Below, one piece after another: positions 48,387 to 59,200 of a DNA stretch of 64,000 nucleotides. The DNA is from Nocardia vinacea NBRC 16497 (GTDB lineage Bacteria; Actinomycetota; Actinomycetes; Mycobacteriales; Mycobacteriaceae). Location of the stretch: positions 62,001 to 126,000 of the forward strand of contig NZ_BAGN01000006.1 in the NCBI RefSeq assembly GCF_000308835.1, written 5' to 3'. The notes below the pieces were generated by a model. It was not told the origin of the DNA and searched no databases. It worked only from the letters and a program-made list of their open reading frames with translations. Positions within the stretch are counted from its first letter, which is position 1. Each line of letters opens with the position of its first letter. The position numbers and the translations under genes were made by a program.

Positions 48387-51300
48387 ATGGCTGACAACGA
48401 GGGCACGCCCGAACAGACGACCGAGATCGTGCTCGCCGATGCGGACGCGATCGATCCCACTGGCGCCGGAGACGTTTCGCAACCGGCCGCGCGGACCGAT
48501 ATATCCGTCGCGGAGCTGCGGGAGTGGCTGCGACGCTGGGTCGCCGACGCGACCGGTCAATCGATCGAGCAGATCACGGTGGACCGGCCGATGGAGGAAT
48601 TCGGGCTGGCCTCACGCGATGCCATCGCACTCGGCGGTGATATCGAAGAGCTGACCGGTGTGGTGCTGACGGCGACGATCGTCTATCAGCATCCGACCAT
48701 CGCGTCGCTGGCCGAGGTTGTCGTCAACGGTGAGCCGGAGTTGCCGCTGGAATCCGCCGACGATTCGTTCTACACCGCCGGTTATCAGCCGGGCGAGGCG
48801 CACGATATCGCGATCGTCGGCCTGTCCACCCGGCTGCCGGGCGCGGGCGATACCCCCGAATCGACCTGGGAATTCCTGATCAACCGCGGTGACGCGATCC
48901 GGGAACTGCCAGCGGGACGCTGGGAGGAGTTCACCGCCGACCCGGCGGTTGCGGCGAAGGTCGCCGAGGGCAATACGCTCGGCGGCTACCTCGACCAAGA
49001 CGTCGTCAAGACCTTCGACGCGGAGTTCTTCGCGATGTCGCCGATCGAGGTCGAGCGGGTCGATCCGCAGCAGCGGCTCATGATGGAGCTGACCTGGGAA
49101 GCGTTGGAGCACGCGCGAATTCCCGCGAGTGACCTCAAGGGCGAGTCGGTCGGTGTCTTCGTCGGCACCTCCACCAATGACTTCCAACTGGTGTCGGCAC
49201 TCGGGCTTGGCCAATCCGATCCGACGGCGCCTGCCTCGGCCGACGCGTACGCGCTGACCGGCGGGTCCTCCGGCATCATCGCCAACCGGATCTCCTACTT
49301 CTATGACTTCCGCGGTCCGTCGGTCGCCGTCGATACCGCCTGCTCGTCCACGCTGGTCGCGGTTCACCAAGCGGTGCGCGCACTGCGCGAGGGTGATGCC
49401 GACTTGGCCCTGGCAGGTGGCGTGAATATGTTGCTCGCGCCCGCGATTACCCTCGGCTTCGACTCGATCGGCGCGGTCGCGAAGAACGGTCGCATCAAGG
49501 CTTTCTCGTCCGATGCGGACGGCATGGTCCGGTCTGAGGGCGCGGGCCTGGTGGTCCTCAAGCGCCTGGCCGATGCCGAACGTGATGGCGATCGGATACT
49601 CGCCGTGATCAAGGGCTCGGCGGTCAATTCCGACGGCCGGTCAAACGGCATCGTGGCGCCGAATCCGGATGCCCAGGCCGACGTACTGCGCCGCGCCTAT
49701 CGCGATGCGGGCATCGCGCCCTCCACGGTCGACTATATCGAGGCGCACGGTACCGGCACGCTGCTCGGCGATCCGATCGAGGCCGATGCGCTCGGACGGG
49801 TGATCGGCCGCGGCCGCGATGACGACAAGCCTGCGCTGCTCGGCTCGGCGAAGACGAACTTCGGCCACCTGGAGTCCGGTGCGGGCGCGGCCAGCTTGGC
49901 CAAGGTGATCATGGCGCTGCAGCACAATGTGCTGCCTCCGAACGTCAACTATGTCGGACCGAATCCGTATATCCCGTTCGATCAGGCCCACCTGAAGGTC
50001 GTCGACGAGCCGACCGAATTCCCGCGCTACAGCGGCACCGCGACCATTGGTATTTCCGGCTTCGGTTTCGGTGGCACCAATGCGCACGTCGTGGTGCAGG
50101 AGTACGTGCCAGCACAGGCTGCGGCTGTAGAGCCCGCGGTTACCGCGGCTGACGATCTCGTTTCCGATGACGAGACGACCGATGTGGTCGCTGAGGCGAC
50201 CGAGGTTGTCGCTGAGGCGGAAGCAGTGGAAACCGCGGCGCGCGAGGCCGAATGGTCCGATGAGCGGGAAGAGCCGCTGCCGGTGATCCTGGCGGTCTCG
50301 GCGTACCTGCCCTCGCGTCGTCGCCGTGCCGCCGCGGAGCTGGCTGACTGGCTGGAGACCGAGCAGGGCCGCAGTACTCCGCTCGCGGATGTGGCGCGAT
50401 CGCTGGCCAAGCGCAGTCACTGGCGCTCCCGCGGGGTCGTGCTCGCCAAGACGCATGAAGAAGCTGTCGCCGGATTGCGCGCAGTCGCTGCAGGCAAGCC
50501 GGGTGCCGGTGTATTCACCGCGGATGCCCCGGCCGCGCAGGGCCCGGTCTGGGTGCTGTCCGGATTCGGCGCGCAGCACCGCAAGATGGGTAAGCAGCTC
50601 TACCTGGAGAATTCGATCTTCCGCAAGGCCGTCGACGAGGTCGACGAGCTGGTGCAGGACGAGGCCGGGTATTCGGTGCGCGAGATGATCCTGGACGACG
50701 CCCAGGATTACAACGTCGGCACCTCGCAGGTCGGCATCTTCACCATTCAGATCGGTCTGGCCGCACTGCTGCGCGCGCACGGCGCGCAACCCGATGCGGT
50801 GGTCGGTCATTCGATGGGTGAGGTGGCCGGAGCCTATATCTCCGGTGGTCTCGTGCTCGAGGATGCGGTGCGCGTGATCTGCGCCCGTTCGCGCCTGATG
50901 GGCGAGGGCGAGGCGATGATCAGCGATGACGATGTGCGCAATATGGCGCTGGTCGAGCTGAGTGCCGCCGATGTCGAGGCGATGCTGGTCGACTATCCGG
51001 ATGTCGAGTGCGCGGTGTACGCGGCGCCGACGAATACCGTGATCGGCGGCCCGCAGGATCAGGTCGCGGCCATCGTTGCCAAGGTCGAGGAGGCGGGCAA
51101 ATTCGCTCGTGTGCTGGCGACCCGCGGCGCCGGGCACACCTCGCAGATGGATCCGCTGCTCGGCGAGTTGGCGGCGGAATTGGCCGGTATCGAGCCGACC
51201 AAGTTGACGGCGGGCCTGTACTCGACCGTCAACAAGGAAGAGTTCTACCGGCCCGGCAGCGATCCGGTGCACGACGAGGCCTACTGGGTCAAGAACATGC

Positions 51301-53750
51301 GCCACTCGGTGTACTTCACCAATGCGGTGAAGCTCGCGGTGGACACCGGCCACACCACCTTCCTGGAATTGGCGCCGAATTCCGTTGCGCTGATGCAGGT
51401 TCTCGGCACGACCTTCGCGGCGGGTGTGCACGATGCGCAGCTCATCCCGACGCTCAAGCGCAAGGAAGACGAGTCGGCGGGCGTAATCTCCGCGCTGGCC
51501 CAGCTTTACGTGCACGGGCATCGCGTGGATCTGCCGTCGCTGCTGCCCGCGGGCGACTACGCCGATATTCCGCGCACCGCATTCCTGCGCAAGCAGTACT
51601 GGCCGAAGGCGACGATGGCCGGTGGCAGCGGCAATGCCCGCGTGCCCGGTGCGCATGTCGCGCTGCCGGACGGTCGGCACGCGTGGGAGGTGCAGGCCTC
51701 GGCCGTCACCGATCTCGCGGTGCTGGTGAAAACCGCTGCGGCACAGGTGCTCAGCGAGGTGTCGTTGGGTGCTTCGGTCCCGCACGCGGTGCTGCCGGCC
51801 ACCGGAACGTTGACCACCACGTTGATCCCGCACCTGGGTGGTGCGTCGGTGCAGGTGCATGCGCGCGCGGGTGCGAGCTTCCAGCTGCTGTTCGAGGCGG
51901 TCGTCGCCTCGGGGGCGCCGCTTCCCGAACCCGTTGTCGCCGCTGCGGTTCCGGGAGCCGAGGTCGCGACCACCGGGGACGCCGATCTCGAGATCGTCGA
52001 AACCTTCGGTGAGCGTTGGGATCCGGCGGGCACCCAGACCCTGGAGGAGCGGCTGGCGCTGATCGTCGCCGAGTCGATGGGTTACGCGGTCGAGGATCTG
52101 CCGATGGAGATCCCGCTGATGGAGCTCGGCCTCGACTCGCTGATGGCCATGCGCATCAAGAACCGCGTCGAATACGAATTCGATATTCCGCAGCTGCAGA
52201 TCCAGGCCGTGCGCGATGCCAACCTGAACGAGGTCGGCAAGGTGCTGCACTACGCGATCGAGCATCGCGACGAGGTGCAGGCAATCGCCGATAAGCAGGC
52301 GGCCGGTGAGGAGATCGCGGTCGACGGCGGATTCATCGCTGCGGCGCGCGCTGCGGTTGCGGCGGGTGCGGATCCGGTGGCCGTGGTGGCGAATGCCGCT
52401 GCCGGTGAAGGGGTTTCGCTGGATGCCGAGAACACCTCGGTGGAGGCGGAGGCCGAGAAGATCGTTGTCGAGGCCGAGACGGCCGCCGGTATCACTGGTG
52501 CCGCCGCGCCTGCCCCGGCCGCGCAGGTCGCTGCGGTCGAAGCGAACGAGGCCGCGATCGAACGCGCTCTGGACACCGAGAACACCACCGCGGTCGGCGC
52601 GGCCGAGACCGTGGCAGCTGCCGCGGCTCCCGCCGCCGCCGCGATCTTCGGTGGTCAGCCCGCCGGTGCCGAGGAAGACGATGTGCCGCCGCGCGACGCC
52701 GCCGAGCGGTTGACCTTCGCGACTTGGGCGATCGTCACCGGTAAGTCGGCGGGTGGCATTTTCAATACCCTGCCGATCCTCGAAGAAGAGGTCGCCGAGA
52801 AGTTGGCGACCCGACTGACCGAGCGGGTCAAGGCCGAGGTCACCGTCGATGATGTGCTCGACTGCGAGACCATCGAGCAGCTCGCCGATATCGTGCGCGA
52901 ACTGCAGAACAGCGGTGCCGATGTGGATGGGTTCGTGCGCCCGCTGCGGGCGCGCGCCGACGGCTCGAATGCGGTGCCGGTCTTCGTATTCCATCCATCG
53001 GGCGGCAACACGCTGGTCTACGAACCGCTGCTGAAGCGGCTTCCGGCCGATACCCCGATGTACGGTTTCGAGCGCGTCGAGGGCGATATCGCCGAGCGGG
53101 CGCGCCAGTACCTGCCCGAACTCCGCAAGATCCAAGGCAACGGTCCGTACGTGCTGTACGGCTGGTCGCTCGGCGCGGTGTTCGCGCTGCAGGTCGCCCA
53201 GTTGCTGCGCGCCGAGGGGGCCGATGTGCGCATCGTCGGTCTGATCGACCTGGCCATCCCGACCGAGGGCGAGGACAACAGCCCGGAGGAGCGGGTCCGT
53301 CGCATCCAGCGCTATCAGGCATTTGCGAAGAAGACCTACGGGGTCGAGGGTGAACTCCCGCAGGAGCAGTTGGAAGAGCTCGCCGCGGCCTCCGATGAGG
53401 AGCAGTTCAAGATGGTGTCGGATCTGATCAAGATCAGCGGCACCAAGATTCCCGGCGGTGTGCTCGAGCATCAGCGCACCTCGTGGATCGAGGGACGCCA
53501 CCTGGCCAAGACCACGCCGAGCCATTACGAGGGCGATGTGGTGCTCTATCTCGCGGATCGCTACCACGACGGCATGATCGAGCTCGAGCCGCGGTACGCG
53601 GATCGTCGACCCAATGGTGGTTGGGATGAATACATTCCGAACCTCGAGGTTATACATATCCCGGGTGACCACCTCCAGATCGTCGACGAGCCGCGGATCG
53701 GAAAGATCGGAGCCGACCTCACCGCGAAACTTGCTGTGATTGCCCCATAG
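48387..53750 (+). CDS. pks13: Polyketide synthase Pks13 (mycolate condensase)
   Basis: 1787 residues with the domain order ACP-KS-AT-ACP-TE. N-terminal ACP with phosphopantetheine Ser76 in FGLASRD; KS from about residue 132 with Cys319 in VDTACSST, EAHGTGTLLGDP and NFGHLESG; AT with Ser809 in VVGHSMGE; C-terminal ACP Ser1251 in LGLDSLMAMR; an Ala/Glu-rich linker of about 150 residues; thioesterase with Ser1594 in YGWSLGAVF. It condenses the FadD32-activated meromycolate with a carboxylated fatty acid to give the beta-keto precursor of mycolic acid. The Ala/Glu-rich linkers (about 575-625 and 1300-1430) are longer than structural needs suggest. Syntenic with Rv3800c. Confidence 0.97.
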   Translation: MADNEGTPEQTTEIVLADADAIDPTGAGDVSQPAARTDISVAELREWLRRWVADATGQSIEQITVDRPMEEFGLASRDAIALGGDIEELTGVVLTATIVYQHPTIASLAEVVVNGEPELPLESADDSFYTAGYQPGEAHDIAIVGLSTRLPGAGDTPESTWEFLINRGDAIRELPAGRWEEFTADPAVAAKVAEGNTLGGYLDQDVVKTFDAEFFAMSPIEVERVDPQQRLMMELTWEALEHARIPASDLKGESVGVFVGTSTNDFQLVSALGLGQSDPTAPASADAYALTGGSSGIIANRISYFYDFRGPSVAVDTACSSTLVAVHQAVRALREGDADLALAGGVNMLLAPAITLGFDSIGAVAKNGRIKAFSSDADGMVRSEGAGLVVLKRLADAERDGDRILAVIKGSAVNSDGRSNGIVAPNPDAQADVLRRAYRDAGIAPSTVDYIEAHGTGTLLGDPIEADALGRVIGRGRDDDKPALLGSAKTNFGHLESGAGAASLAKVIMALQHNVLPPNVNYVGPNPYIPFDQAHLKVVDEPTEFPRYSGTATIGISGFGFGGTNAHVVVQEYVPAQAAAVEPAVTAADDLVSDDETTDVVAEATEVVAEAEAVETAAREAEWSDEREEPLPVILAVSAYLPSRRRRAAAELADWLETEQGRSTPLADVARSLAKRSHWRSRGVVLAKTHEEAVAGLRAVAAGKPGAGVFTADAPAAQGPVWVLSGFGAQHRKMGKQLYLENSIFRKAVDEVDELVQDEAGYSVREMILDDAQDYNVGTSQVGIFTIQIGLAALLRAHGAQPDAVVGHSMGEVAGAYISGGLVLEDAVRVICARSRLMGEGEAMISDDDVRNMALVELSAADVEAMLVDYPDVECAVYAAPTNTVIGGPQDQVAAIVAKVEEAGKFARVLATRGAGHTSQMDPLLGELAAELAGIEPTKLTAGLYSTVNKEEFYRPGSDPVHDEAYWVKNMRHSVYFTNAVKLAVDTGHTTFLELAPNSVALMQVLGTTFAAGVHDAQLIPTLKRKEDESAGVISALAQLYVHGHRVDLPSLLPAGDYADIPRTAFLRKQYWPKATMAGGSGNARVPGAHVALPDGRHAWEVQASAVTDLAVLVKTAAAQVLSEVSLGASVPHAVLPATGTLTTTLIPHLGGASVQVHARAGASFQLLFEAVVASGAPLPEPVVAAAVPGAEVATTGDADLEIVETFGERWDPAGTQTLEERLALIVAESMGYAVEDLPMEIPLMELGLDSLMAMRIKNRVEYEFDIPQLQIQAVRDANLNEVGKVLHYAIEHRDEVQAIADKQAAGEEIAVDGGFIAAARAAVAAGADPVAVVANAAAGEGVSLDAENTSVEAEAEKIVVEAETAAGITGAAAPAPAAQVAAVEANEAAIERALDTENTTAVGAAETVAAAAAPAAAAIFGGQPAGAEEDDVPPRDAAERLTFATWAIVTGKSAGGIFNTLPILEEEVAEKLATRLTERVKAEVTVDDVLDCETIEQLADIVRELQNSGADVDGFVRPLRARADGSNAVPVFVFHPSGGNTLVYEPLLKRLPADTPMYGFERVEGDIAERARQYLPELRKIQGNGPYVLYGWSLGAVFALQVAQLLRAEGADVRIVGLIDLAIPTEGEDNSPEERVRRIQRYQAFAKKTYGVEGELPQEQLEELAAASDEEQFKMVSDLIKISGTKIPGGVLEHQRTSWIEGRHLAKTTPSHYEGDVVLYLADRYHDGMIELEPRYADRRPNGGWDEYIPNLEVIHIPGDHLQIVDEPRIGKIGADLTAKLAVIAP

Positions 53751-53778
53751 GGGTGCACCACCTGATGAGAGGGTTTAA

Positions 53779-55323
53779 GTGAGCACTACTGCCGAGAAAC
53801 TCGCCGACCTGCGCAAGAGACTGGAATTAGCGCAGGAACCGGCGGGCGAAGCGGGGGTGGCAAAGCGGGCGAAGAAGGGAATTCCAAGTGCCCGCGACCG
53901 GATCAATATGCTGTTGGATCCGGGAACCTTCGTGGAAATCGGTGCGCTGGTGCGGAAGCCGGGTGATCCGTCCGCGCTGTACGGCGACGGCGTGATCACC
54001 GGGCACGGCCTGGTCGAGGGGCGCCCGGTCGCGGTGTTCTCACACGACCAGACCGTTTACGGCGGTTCAGTCGGTGAGATGTTCGGCCGCAAGGTCGCCA
54101 AAATCATGGAGTACGCCGCGAAGGTCGGCTGCCCCGTGGTGGGCATCAACGATTCCGGCGGCGCGCGCGTGCAGGAGGCCGTGACCTCGTTGGCTTGGTA
54201 CGCCGAGCTGGGCAATCGCGCCGAGCCGCTATCGGGGATGGTGCCGCAGGTATCGCTGATTCTCGGCAAGTGCGCGGGTGGCGCGGTCTACGCGCCCATC
54301 AATACCGATGTGGTGGTGGCGACCGAAGAGGCGTACATGTTCGTCACCGGGCCCGGCGTGATCCGTGAGGTTACCGGCGAGGACGTGAGCCTCGAGGAAC
54401 TCGGCGGCGCGAACAGTCAAGCGCAGTACGGCAATATCCACCACGTCGCCAAGGATGAGCAGGCCGCGTTCGAATGGGTGCGCACGTATTTGGGCTTCCT
54501 GCCGACGAGCTGCCAGGAGCAGCCGCCGATCGTGAATCCGGGTCTGGAACCGGAGATCACCGAATCGGATCTGGCACTGAATTCGATTGTCCCGGACTCG
54601 GATAATTCCGGGTACGACATGCACGACATCCTGTTGCGCATATTCGACGACGGTGATTTCCACGAGATCGGCGCCGCGGCGGGGCGCAATGTCATCACCG
54701 GATTCGCGCGGGTGGACGGCCGCAGCGTCGGTGTGGTCGCGAATCAGCCGATGGTGTACGCGGGTGCGCTCGACGCCAGGGCCTCGGATAAGGCCGCGCA
54801 CTTCGTGCGGATGTGCGACGCGTTCGAGATTCCGCTCGTATTCGTCGTGGACACACCGGGATTCCTACCCGGTGTGGAACAGGAGAAGATCGGCGTCATC
54901 AAGCGCGGCGGCCGCTTCCTGTTCTCCTATGTCGAGGCGACCGTGCCGAAGGTGACCGTGGTTATCCGCAAGTCCTATGGCGGCGGCTATGCGGTGATGG
55001 GTTCGAAACAGCTCGGTGCGGACGTGAATCTGGCCTGGCCGACCGCGCGGATCGCGGTCATGGGCGCGGAGAGCGCGGTCAGCCTGATCGGCCGCAGGCA
55101 GATCGACGCGGCGCCGGAGGATCAGCGTGCCGCGGTGCGTCAGCAGATGATCGACTTCTACAACGCGACCGTGGCGACCCCGTGGGTCGCCGCGGAGCGC
55201 GGCTATATCGACGCCGTCATCGAACCGTCGACCACCCGCCTGGAACTCCGTCGCGCTCTCCACCTCCTGCGCGATAAAGCCCTCACCCGCAACCCCCGCA
55301 AACACCACCTCCTGCCGCTCTGA
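53779..55323 (+). CDS. accD4: Acyl-CoA carboxylase carboxyltransferase beta subunit AccD4
   Basis: 514 residues from GTG after GAGAGGG. Carboxyltransferase motifs: [43 protein letters not shown], and the C-terminal [10 protein letters not shown]-type loop (as [20 protein letters not shown]). It carboxylates the long acyl-CoA used as Pks13 extender, together with AccA3 and AccD5 encoded elsewhere. It lies 28 bases after pks13, as in Rv3799c. It ends at a long shared terminator facing the cyclophilin gene. Confidence 0.96.
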   Translation: MSTTAEKLADLRKRLELAQEPAGEAGVAKRAKKGIPSARDRINMLLDPGTFVEIGALVRKPGDPSALYGDGVITGHGLVEGRPVAVFSHDQTVYGGSVGEMFGRKVAKIMEYAAKVGCPVVGINDSGGARVQEAVTSLAWYAELGNRAEPLSGMVPQVSLILGKCAGGAVYAPINTDVVVATEEAYMFVTGPGVIREVTGEDVSLEELGGANSQAQYGNIHHVAKDEQAAFEWVRTYLGFLPTSCQEQPPIVNPGLEPEITESDLALNSIVPDSDNSGYDMHDILLRIFDDGDFHEIGAAAGRNVITGFARVDGRSVGVVANQPMVYAGALDARASDKAAHFVRMCDAFEIPLVFVVDTPGFLPGVEQEKIGVIKRGGRFLFSYVEATVPKVTVVIRKSYGGGYAVMGSKQLGADVNLAWPTARIAVMGAESAVSLIGRRQIDAAPEDQRAAVRQQMIDFYNATVATPWVAAERGYIDAVIEPSTTRLELRRALHLLRDKALTRNPRKHHLLPL

Positions 55324-55325
55324 CG

Positions 55326-55364
55326 GCATCGGGCCGCATCCCCGGCGGGGATGCGGCCCGATGC
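55326..55364. terminator. Bidirectional terminator between accD4 and the cyclophilin gene
   Basis: GCATCGGGCCGCATCCCC and its exact complement GGGGATGCGGCCCGATGC form a perfect 18-bp stem with a 3-base loop (GGC). It sits between two converging genes, 2 bases after the accD4 stop and 18 before the other stop. Confidence 0.92.
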
Positions 55365-55382
55365 TCTTCGCGGCAGCGGAAG

Positions 55383-55880
55383 TCAGGCGATGGTCGCCGA
55401 CTCGATGACGACGTCGTCCTGCGGCACGTCCTGGTGCATGCCCGCCGAACCGGTGGATACCGCGGCGATCTTGTCGACCACCTCGGAGCCCTCGGCGACC
55501 TTGCCGAAGACCGCGTAGCCCCAGCCCTGCGGGGTCGGCGCGGAGTGGTTCAGGAAGCCGTTGTCGGAGATGTTGATGAAGAACTGCGCGGTGGCCGAAT
55601 GCGGGTCGTTCGTGCGGGCCATCGCGACGGTGTACTTGTCGTTCTTCAGGCCGTTGTTCGCTTCGTTCTGAATCGGGGCCTGCGTGCCCTTCTGCTGCAT
55701 CTCGGGGGTGAAGCCACCGCCCTGGATCATGAAACCCGGAATGACGCGGTGGAAGATTGTGCCGTTGTAGTGGCCGGCGTTCACGTAATTCACGAAGTTC
55801 GCGACGGTGTTCGGGGCCTTCGCGTCGTCGAGCTCCAGCACGATCTGTCCGTAGTTGGTTTCGAGATTCACCTTTGTCAT
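55383..55880 (-). CDS. Peptidyl-prolyl cis-trans isomerase, cyclophilin type
   Basis: 165 residues from ATG 55880. The whole protein is one cyclophilin domain: [20 protein letters not shown] with the active-site [29 protein letters not shown], and WGYAVFGKV. No signal peptide, so it is a cytoplasmic PpiA/PpiB-type foldase catalysing proline isomerisation. The longer frame to 56024 would run into the palindromic element and is not used. Confidence 0.93.
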   Translation of the reverse strand: MTKVNLETNYGQIVLELDDAKAPNTVANFVNYVNAGHYNGTIFHRVIPGFMIQGGGFTPEMQQKGTQAPIQNEANNGLKNDKYTVAMARTNDPHSATAQFFINISDNGFLNHSAPTPQGWGYAVFGKVAEGSEVVDKIAAVSTGSAGMHQDVPQDDVVIESATIA

Positions 55881-55912
55881 ACCCCACACCTTTCCATCGT
55901 GTCCGTTACCGG

Positions 55913-56205
55913 GCTCCCCCGCCTCCCCGGATATTTTGCCGGTCGTGAGTGCCGGGCGACCAGCGTCGCGGGCCGTCGGTATCGTGATCGGCCCGGTTAT
56001 GGGCGTGCCCGGCGAGTTACCCATGTGCTAACGAAATCAGTGGTCACCTCCTGGAAGTTTGTCGGATACCCGACACCTGATTTCGTAAGAACATGGGTAA
56101 CTCGCCGGGCACGCCCAGAACCTGCGCTGATGCTCAACCGCCGGACGCCGACGCAACGCGGGGCGCACCCGAGTCTGGCCTGAAGACGCGGGGAGGCGGG
56201 GGAGC
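55913..56205. repeat. 293-bp palindromic element with 16-bp perfect terminal inverted repeats
   Basis: GCTCCCCCGCCTCCCC (55913-55928) is exactly repeated in reverse at 56190-56205. Inside, two 40-base arms (56001-56040 and 56077-56116; starting GGGCGTGCCCGGCGAGTTAC) pair with only two mismatches around a 36-base loop that has its own hairpin (GTCGG/CCGAC). It fills the gap between the divergent cyclophilin and emb genes; its right end supplies the purine-rich ribosome site of the emb gene. A decayed half-copy is at 44810. No open frame of its own. MITE-like or a large regulatory hairpin. Confidence 0.85.
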
Positions 56206-56210
56206 TACCA

Positions 56211-59200
56211 TTGCCAACCGTGCCCGACGTCGCTACCGCTGTCTTGACAAAACCGCCTGCCGCGCCCGAAATCGCACCGAGCGATTTCCGAACCGCGCGC
56301 CTCGTCGCGCTGGTCGCCGGCTTGCTCGGCGCACTGTTCGCGCTGGCAGCTCCGTTCTTACCGGTCAGCCAGACCACCGCGACGCTGAATTGGCCGCAGG
56401 ACGGCGCGCTCAACAGTGTGCAGGCGCCGCTGATGTCGCAGGTGCCGATCGATCTCGACGCCCGCATTCCGTGTTCGGCAATTGATCAGCTGCCGAGTTA
56501 CGGCGGGATGCTGCTGGCCACCGCGCCGCCGCAGGGCGACCGGGCCTCGCTCGAGGCGATGTTCGTGCGGGTCTCGGACACCACGGTGGATGTGGTCGAC
56601 CGCAATGCCGTGGTCGCCTCGGCCGAGCGTGCGCAGCTGGGCGCGTGCACGTCGATCACCATCAGCTCCGACATCAATCGGACCAGGGCGTCGTTCGACG
56701 GTGTGACCACGACCATCGAGCGGCCGGTCGAGGGCGCGGCGCCCGGGACGACGCAGAAGGTCGAGGTGCCGGTCGAGGGGCAGCTGAACGGCGATCTGCG
56801 GCCGCAGGTGGTCGGCGTCTTCACCGATCTGAAGGGCGCGGTGCCCACCGGCCTTTCGTTCCACATGACGGTGGACACCCGCTTCTCCTCCAGCCCGACC
56901 CCGGTCAAGTTGGTCGCGATGATCGCGGCGGTGCTGTGCACGCTGATCGCGCTCGGCGCACTGGCTCGGCTCGACGGCAGTGACGGGCGCGGGCACCGCC
57001 GGTTCCTGCCCGCCAACTGGCTGAAGCCGAACTGGGCGGACGGCGCGGTCGTCGGCACGCTGCTGCTGTGGCATTTCGTCGGCGCCAATACTTCCGACGA
57101 CGGCTACATCCTGAGCATGGTGCGGGTGGCGCCGCACGCGGGCTATATGGCCAACTACTTCCGCTGGTACGGCGTGCCGGAGGCGCCGTTCGGCTGGTAT
57201 TACTACGTCATCCAGGCCTTCTCGGAGATCTCTACGGCGAGCCCGTGGGTCCGGCTGCCCGCGCTGTTCTGCGCAATTCTCTGTTGGATGGTGATCAGCC
57301 GCGAGGTGGTGCCCCGGCTCGGGCGTGGGGTGCGCAACAGCAAGGTGGCGTTGTGGACCGGTGGGCTGGTCTTCCTGGCGTTCTGGCTGCCGTTCGACAA
57401 CGGTCTGCGCTCGGAGCCGATCGTCGCGCTCGGCGCGCTGCTGACCTGGGTGTCGATCGAGCGGGCCATTGCCACGGGTCGACTGCTTCCGGCCGCGGTG
57501 GCGATTCTGGTGGCCGCGTTCACCTTGGCGGCGGCACCGACCGGTCTGATGTGTGTGGCGGCGCTGCTCGCCGGTATCCGGCCGCTGGTGCGGATCGTGG
57601 TGCGGCGGCATCGGCAGTTCGCGGCGCAGGGCGTTGGCAAGTGGGGTTCGACGCTGCCGCTGCTCGCGCCGATCGCGGCGGCGGGTCTGCTGGTGCTGAT
57701 CGTGGTCTACAGCGACCAGACCTTCGCCGGAATCCAGGAGGCCAACCGGGTGCGGCAGGTGACCGGCCCGAATCTGGCCTGGTACGAGGACTACCTGCGT
57801 TACTACTACCTGTTCGTGGAGACCGTCGACGGATCGCTGTCGCGCCGCTTCGCCTTCCTGATCATGCTGCTGTGCCTGTTCACCACCATGCTGGTGCTGT
57901 TGCGGCGCAGGCAGGTTCCCGGCATCGCCAGCGGTCCGACCTGGCGGCTGATGGGCGTGGTCTTCGGAACCATCTTCTTCATGATGTTCAACCCGACGAA
58001 GTGGACCCACCACTTCGGCGCGTACGCGGGCATCGCCGGATCACTGGCCGCGGTCACCGCGGTGGCGGTTTCGGCAAGTGCGTTGCGGGCCAGGAAGAAT
58101 CGGGCGATCTTCCTCGCCGGATTGCTGTTCGTGCTGGCGATCGCGTTCTCGGGCATCAACGGCTACTGGTACGTGTCCAGCTTCGGCGTGCCTTGGTTCG
58201 ACAAGCGGATCTCGCTGCACGGCTACCAATCGAACACGTTCATGCTGGTGCTGTTCGGGCTGGCGCTGGCGCTGGTCGCCTGGTCGGCGCTGCGCGAGGA
58301 TTACACCAGGCCGCAGCCGTCGGCGAAGTCGGTGCGCGGCAAGCGGATTCGCAAGTTCGCCGCGATCCCGCTGACCGTCGTCGCCGCGCTGATGGTGCTG
58401 CTCGAGGTGTTCTCGCTGGTCAAGGGTGCGGTGGCGCAGTACCCGGCCTATTCGCTCGCGCGCTCGAATTTCGATGCGGTGCAGGGTAATTCGTGCGGTC
58501 TCGCCAATGATGTGCTGGTGGAACCGGATGTGAACAAAGGCAACGGCATGCTCACGCCGATCATCGATCCGGCGAATCCGCCGAAGAACGGTGATCCGCT
58601 GGCCGGCGCCGATCCGGTCGGCTTCGATCCGAACGGTGTGCCCGAGAAGCTCAGCGCCGACACCATCGAGGTGAAGCCGGGCACCGGCAACACCTCCACG
58701 CAGTCGGTCGGTCCGGTCGGCGCGGACGGGCAGAACGCGGGCACCGACGGCGGTTACGGCGCGACCGGTGTCAACGGCAGCCGGGCCACCCTGCCCTTCG
58801 GCCTCGACCCGGCCACCACACCGGTGATGGGCAGCTACCAGGGCGGCGTGCAGCAGCCCGCGCATCTGGTCTCCAGCTGGTACCAGCTGGCGCCGCGCTC
58901 GGATGATCATCCGCTGGTGGTCATTTCGGCTGCGGGCCGCATCCTGTCCGTCGACGACACCGGCGACACCAGGTACGGCCAGTCGCTGACCGTCGACTAC
59001 GGCAAGCACCTGCCCGACGGCAGTGTGCAGATGCTCGGCACCTACCTGCCGCGTGATATCGGTCCGTTCCCGTCGTGGCGCAATCTGCGCATCCCGCTCG
59101 ACGAGATCGCGCCCGATGCCGATGCGGTGCGCATTGTCGCCAACGACCCGATTCTGATCGGCGATCAGTGGCTGGCGTTCACCCCGCCGCGGATGCCGAA

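Noticed and set aside
49641-53672. A 1343-codon open frame on the minus strand inside pks13
   Set aside because: It is the antisense shadow of a fully motif-supported polyketide synthase; high GC keeps the reverse frame open. It has no recognisable domain.
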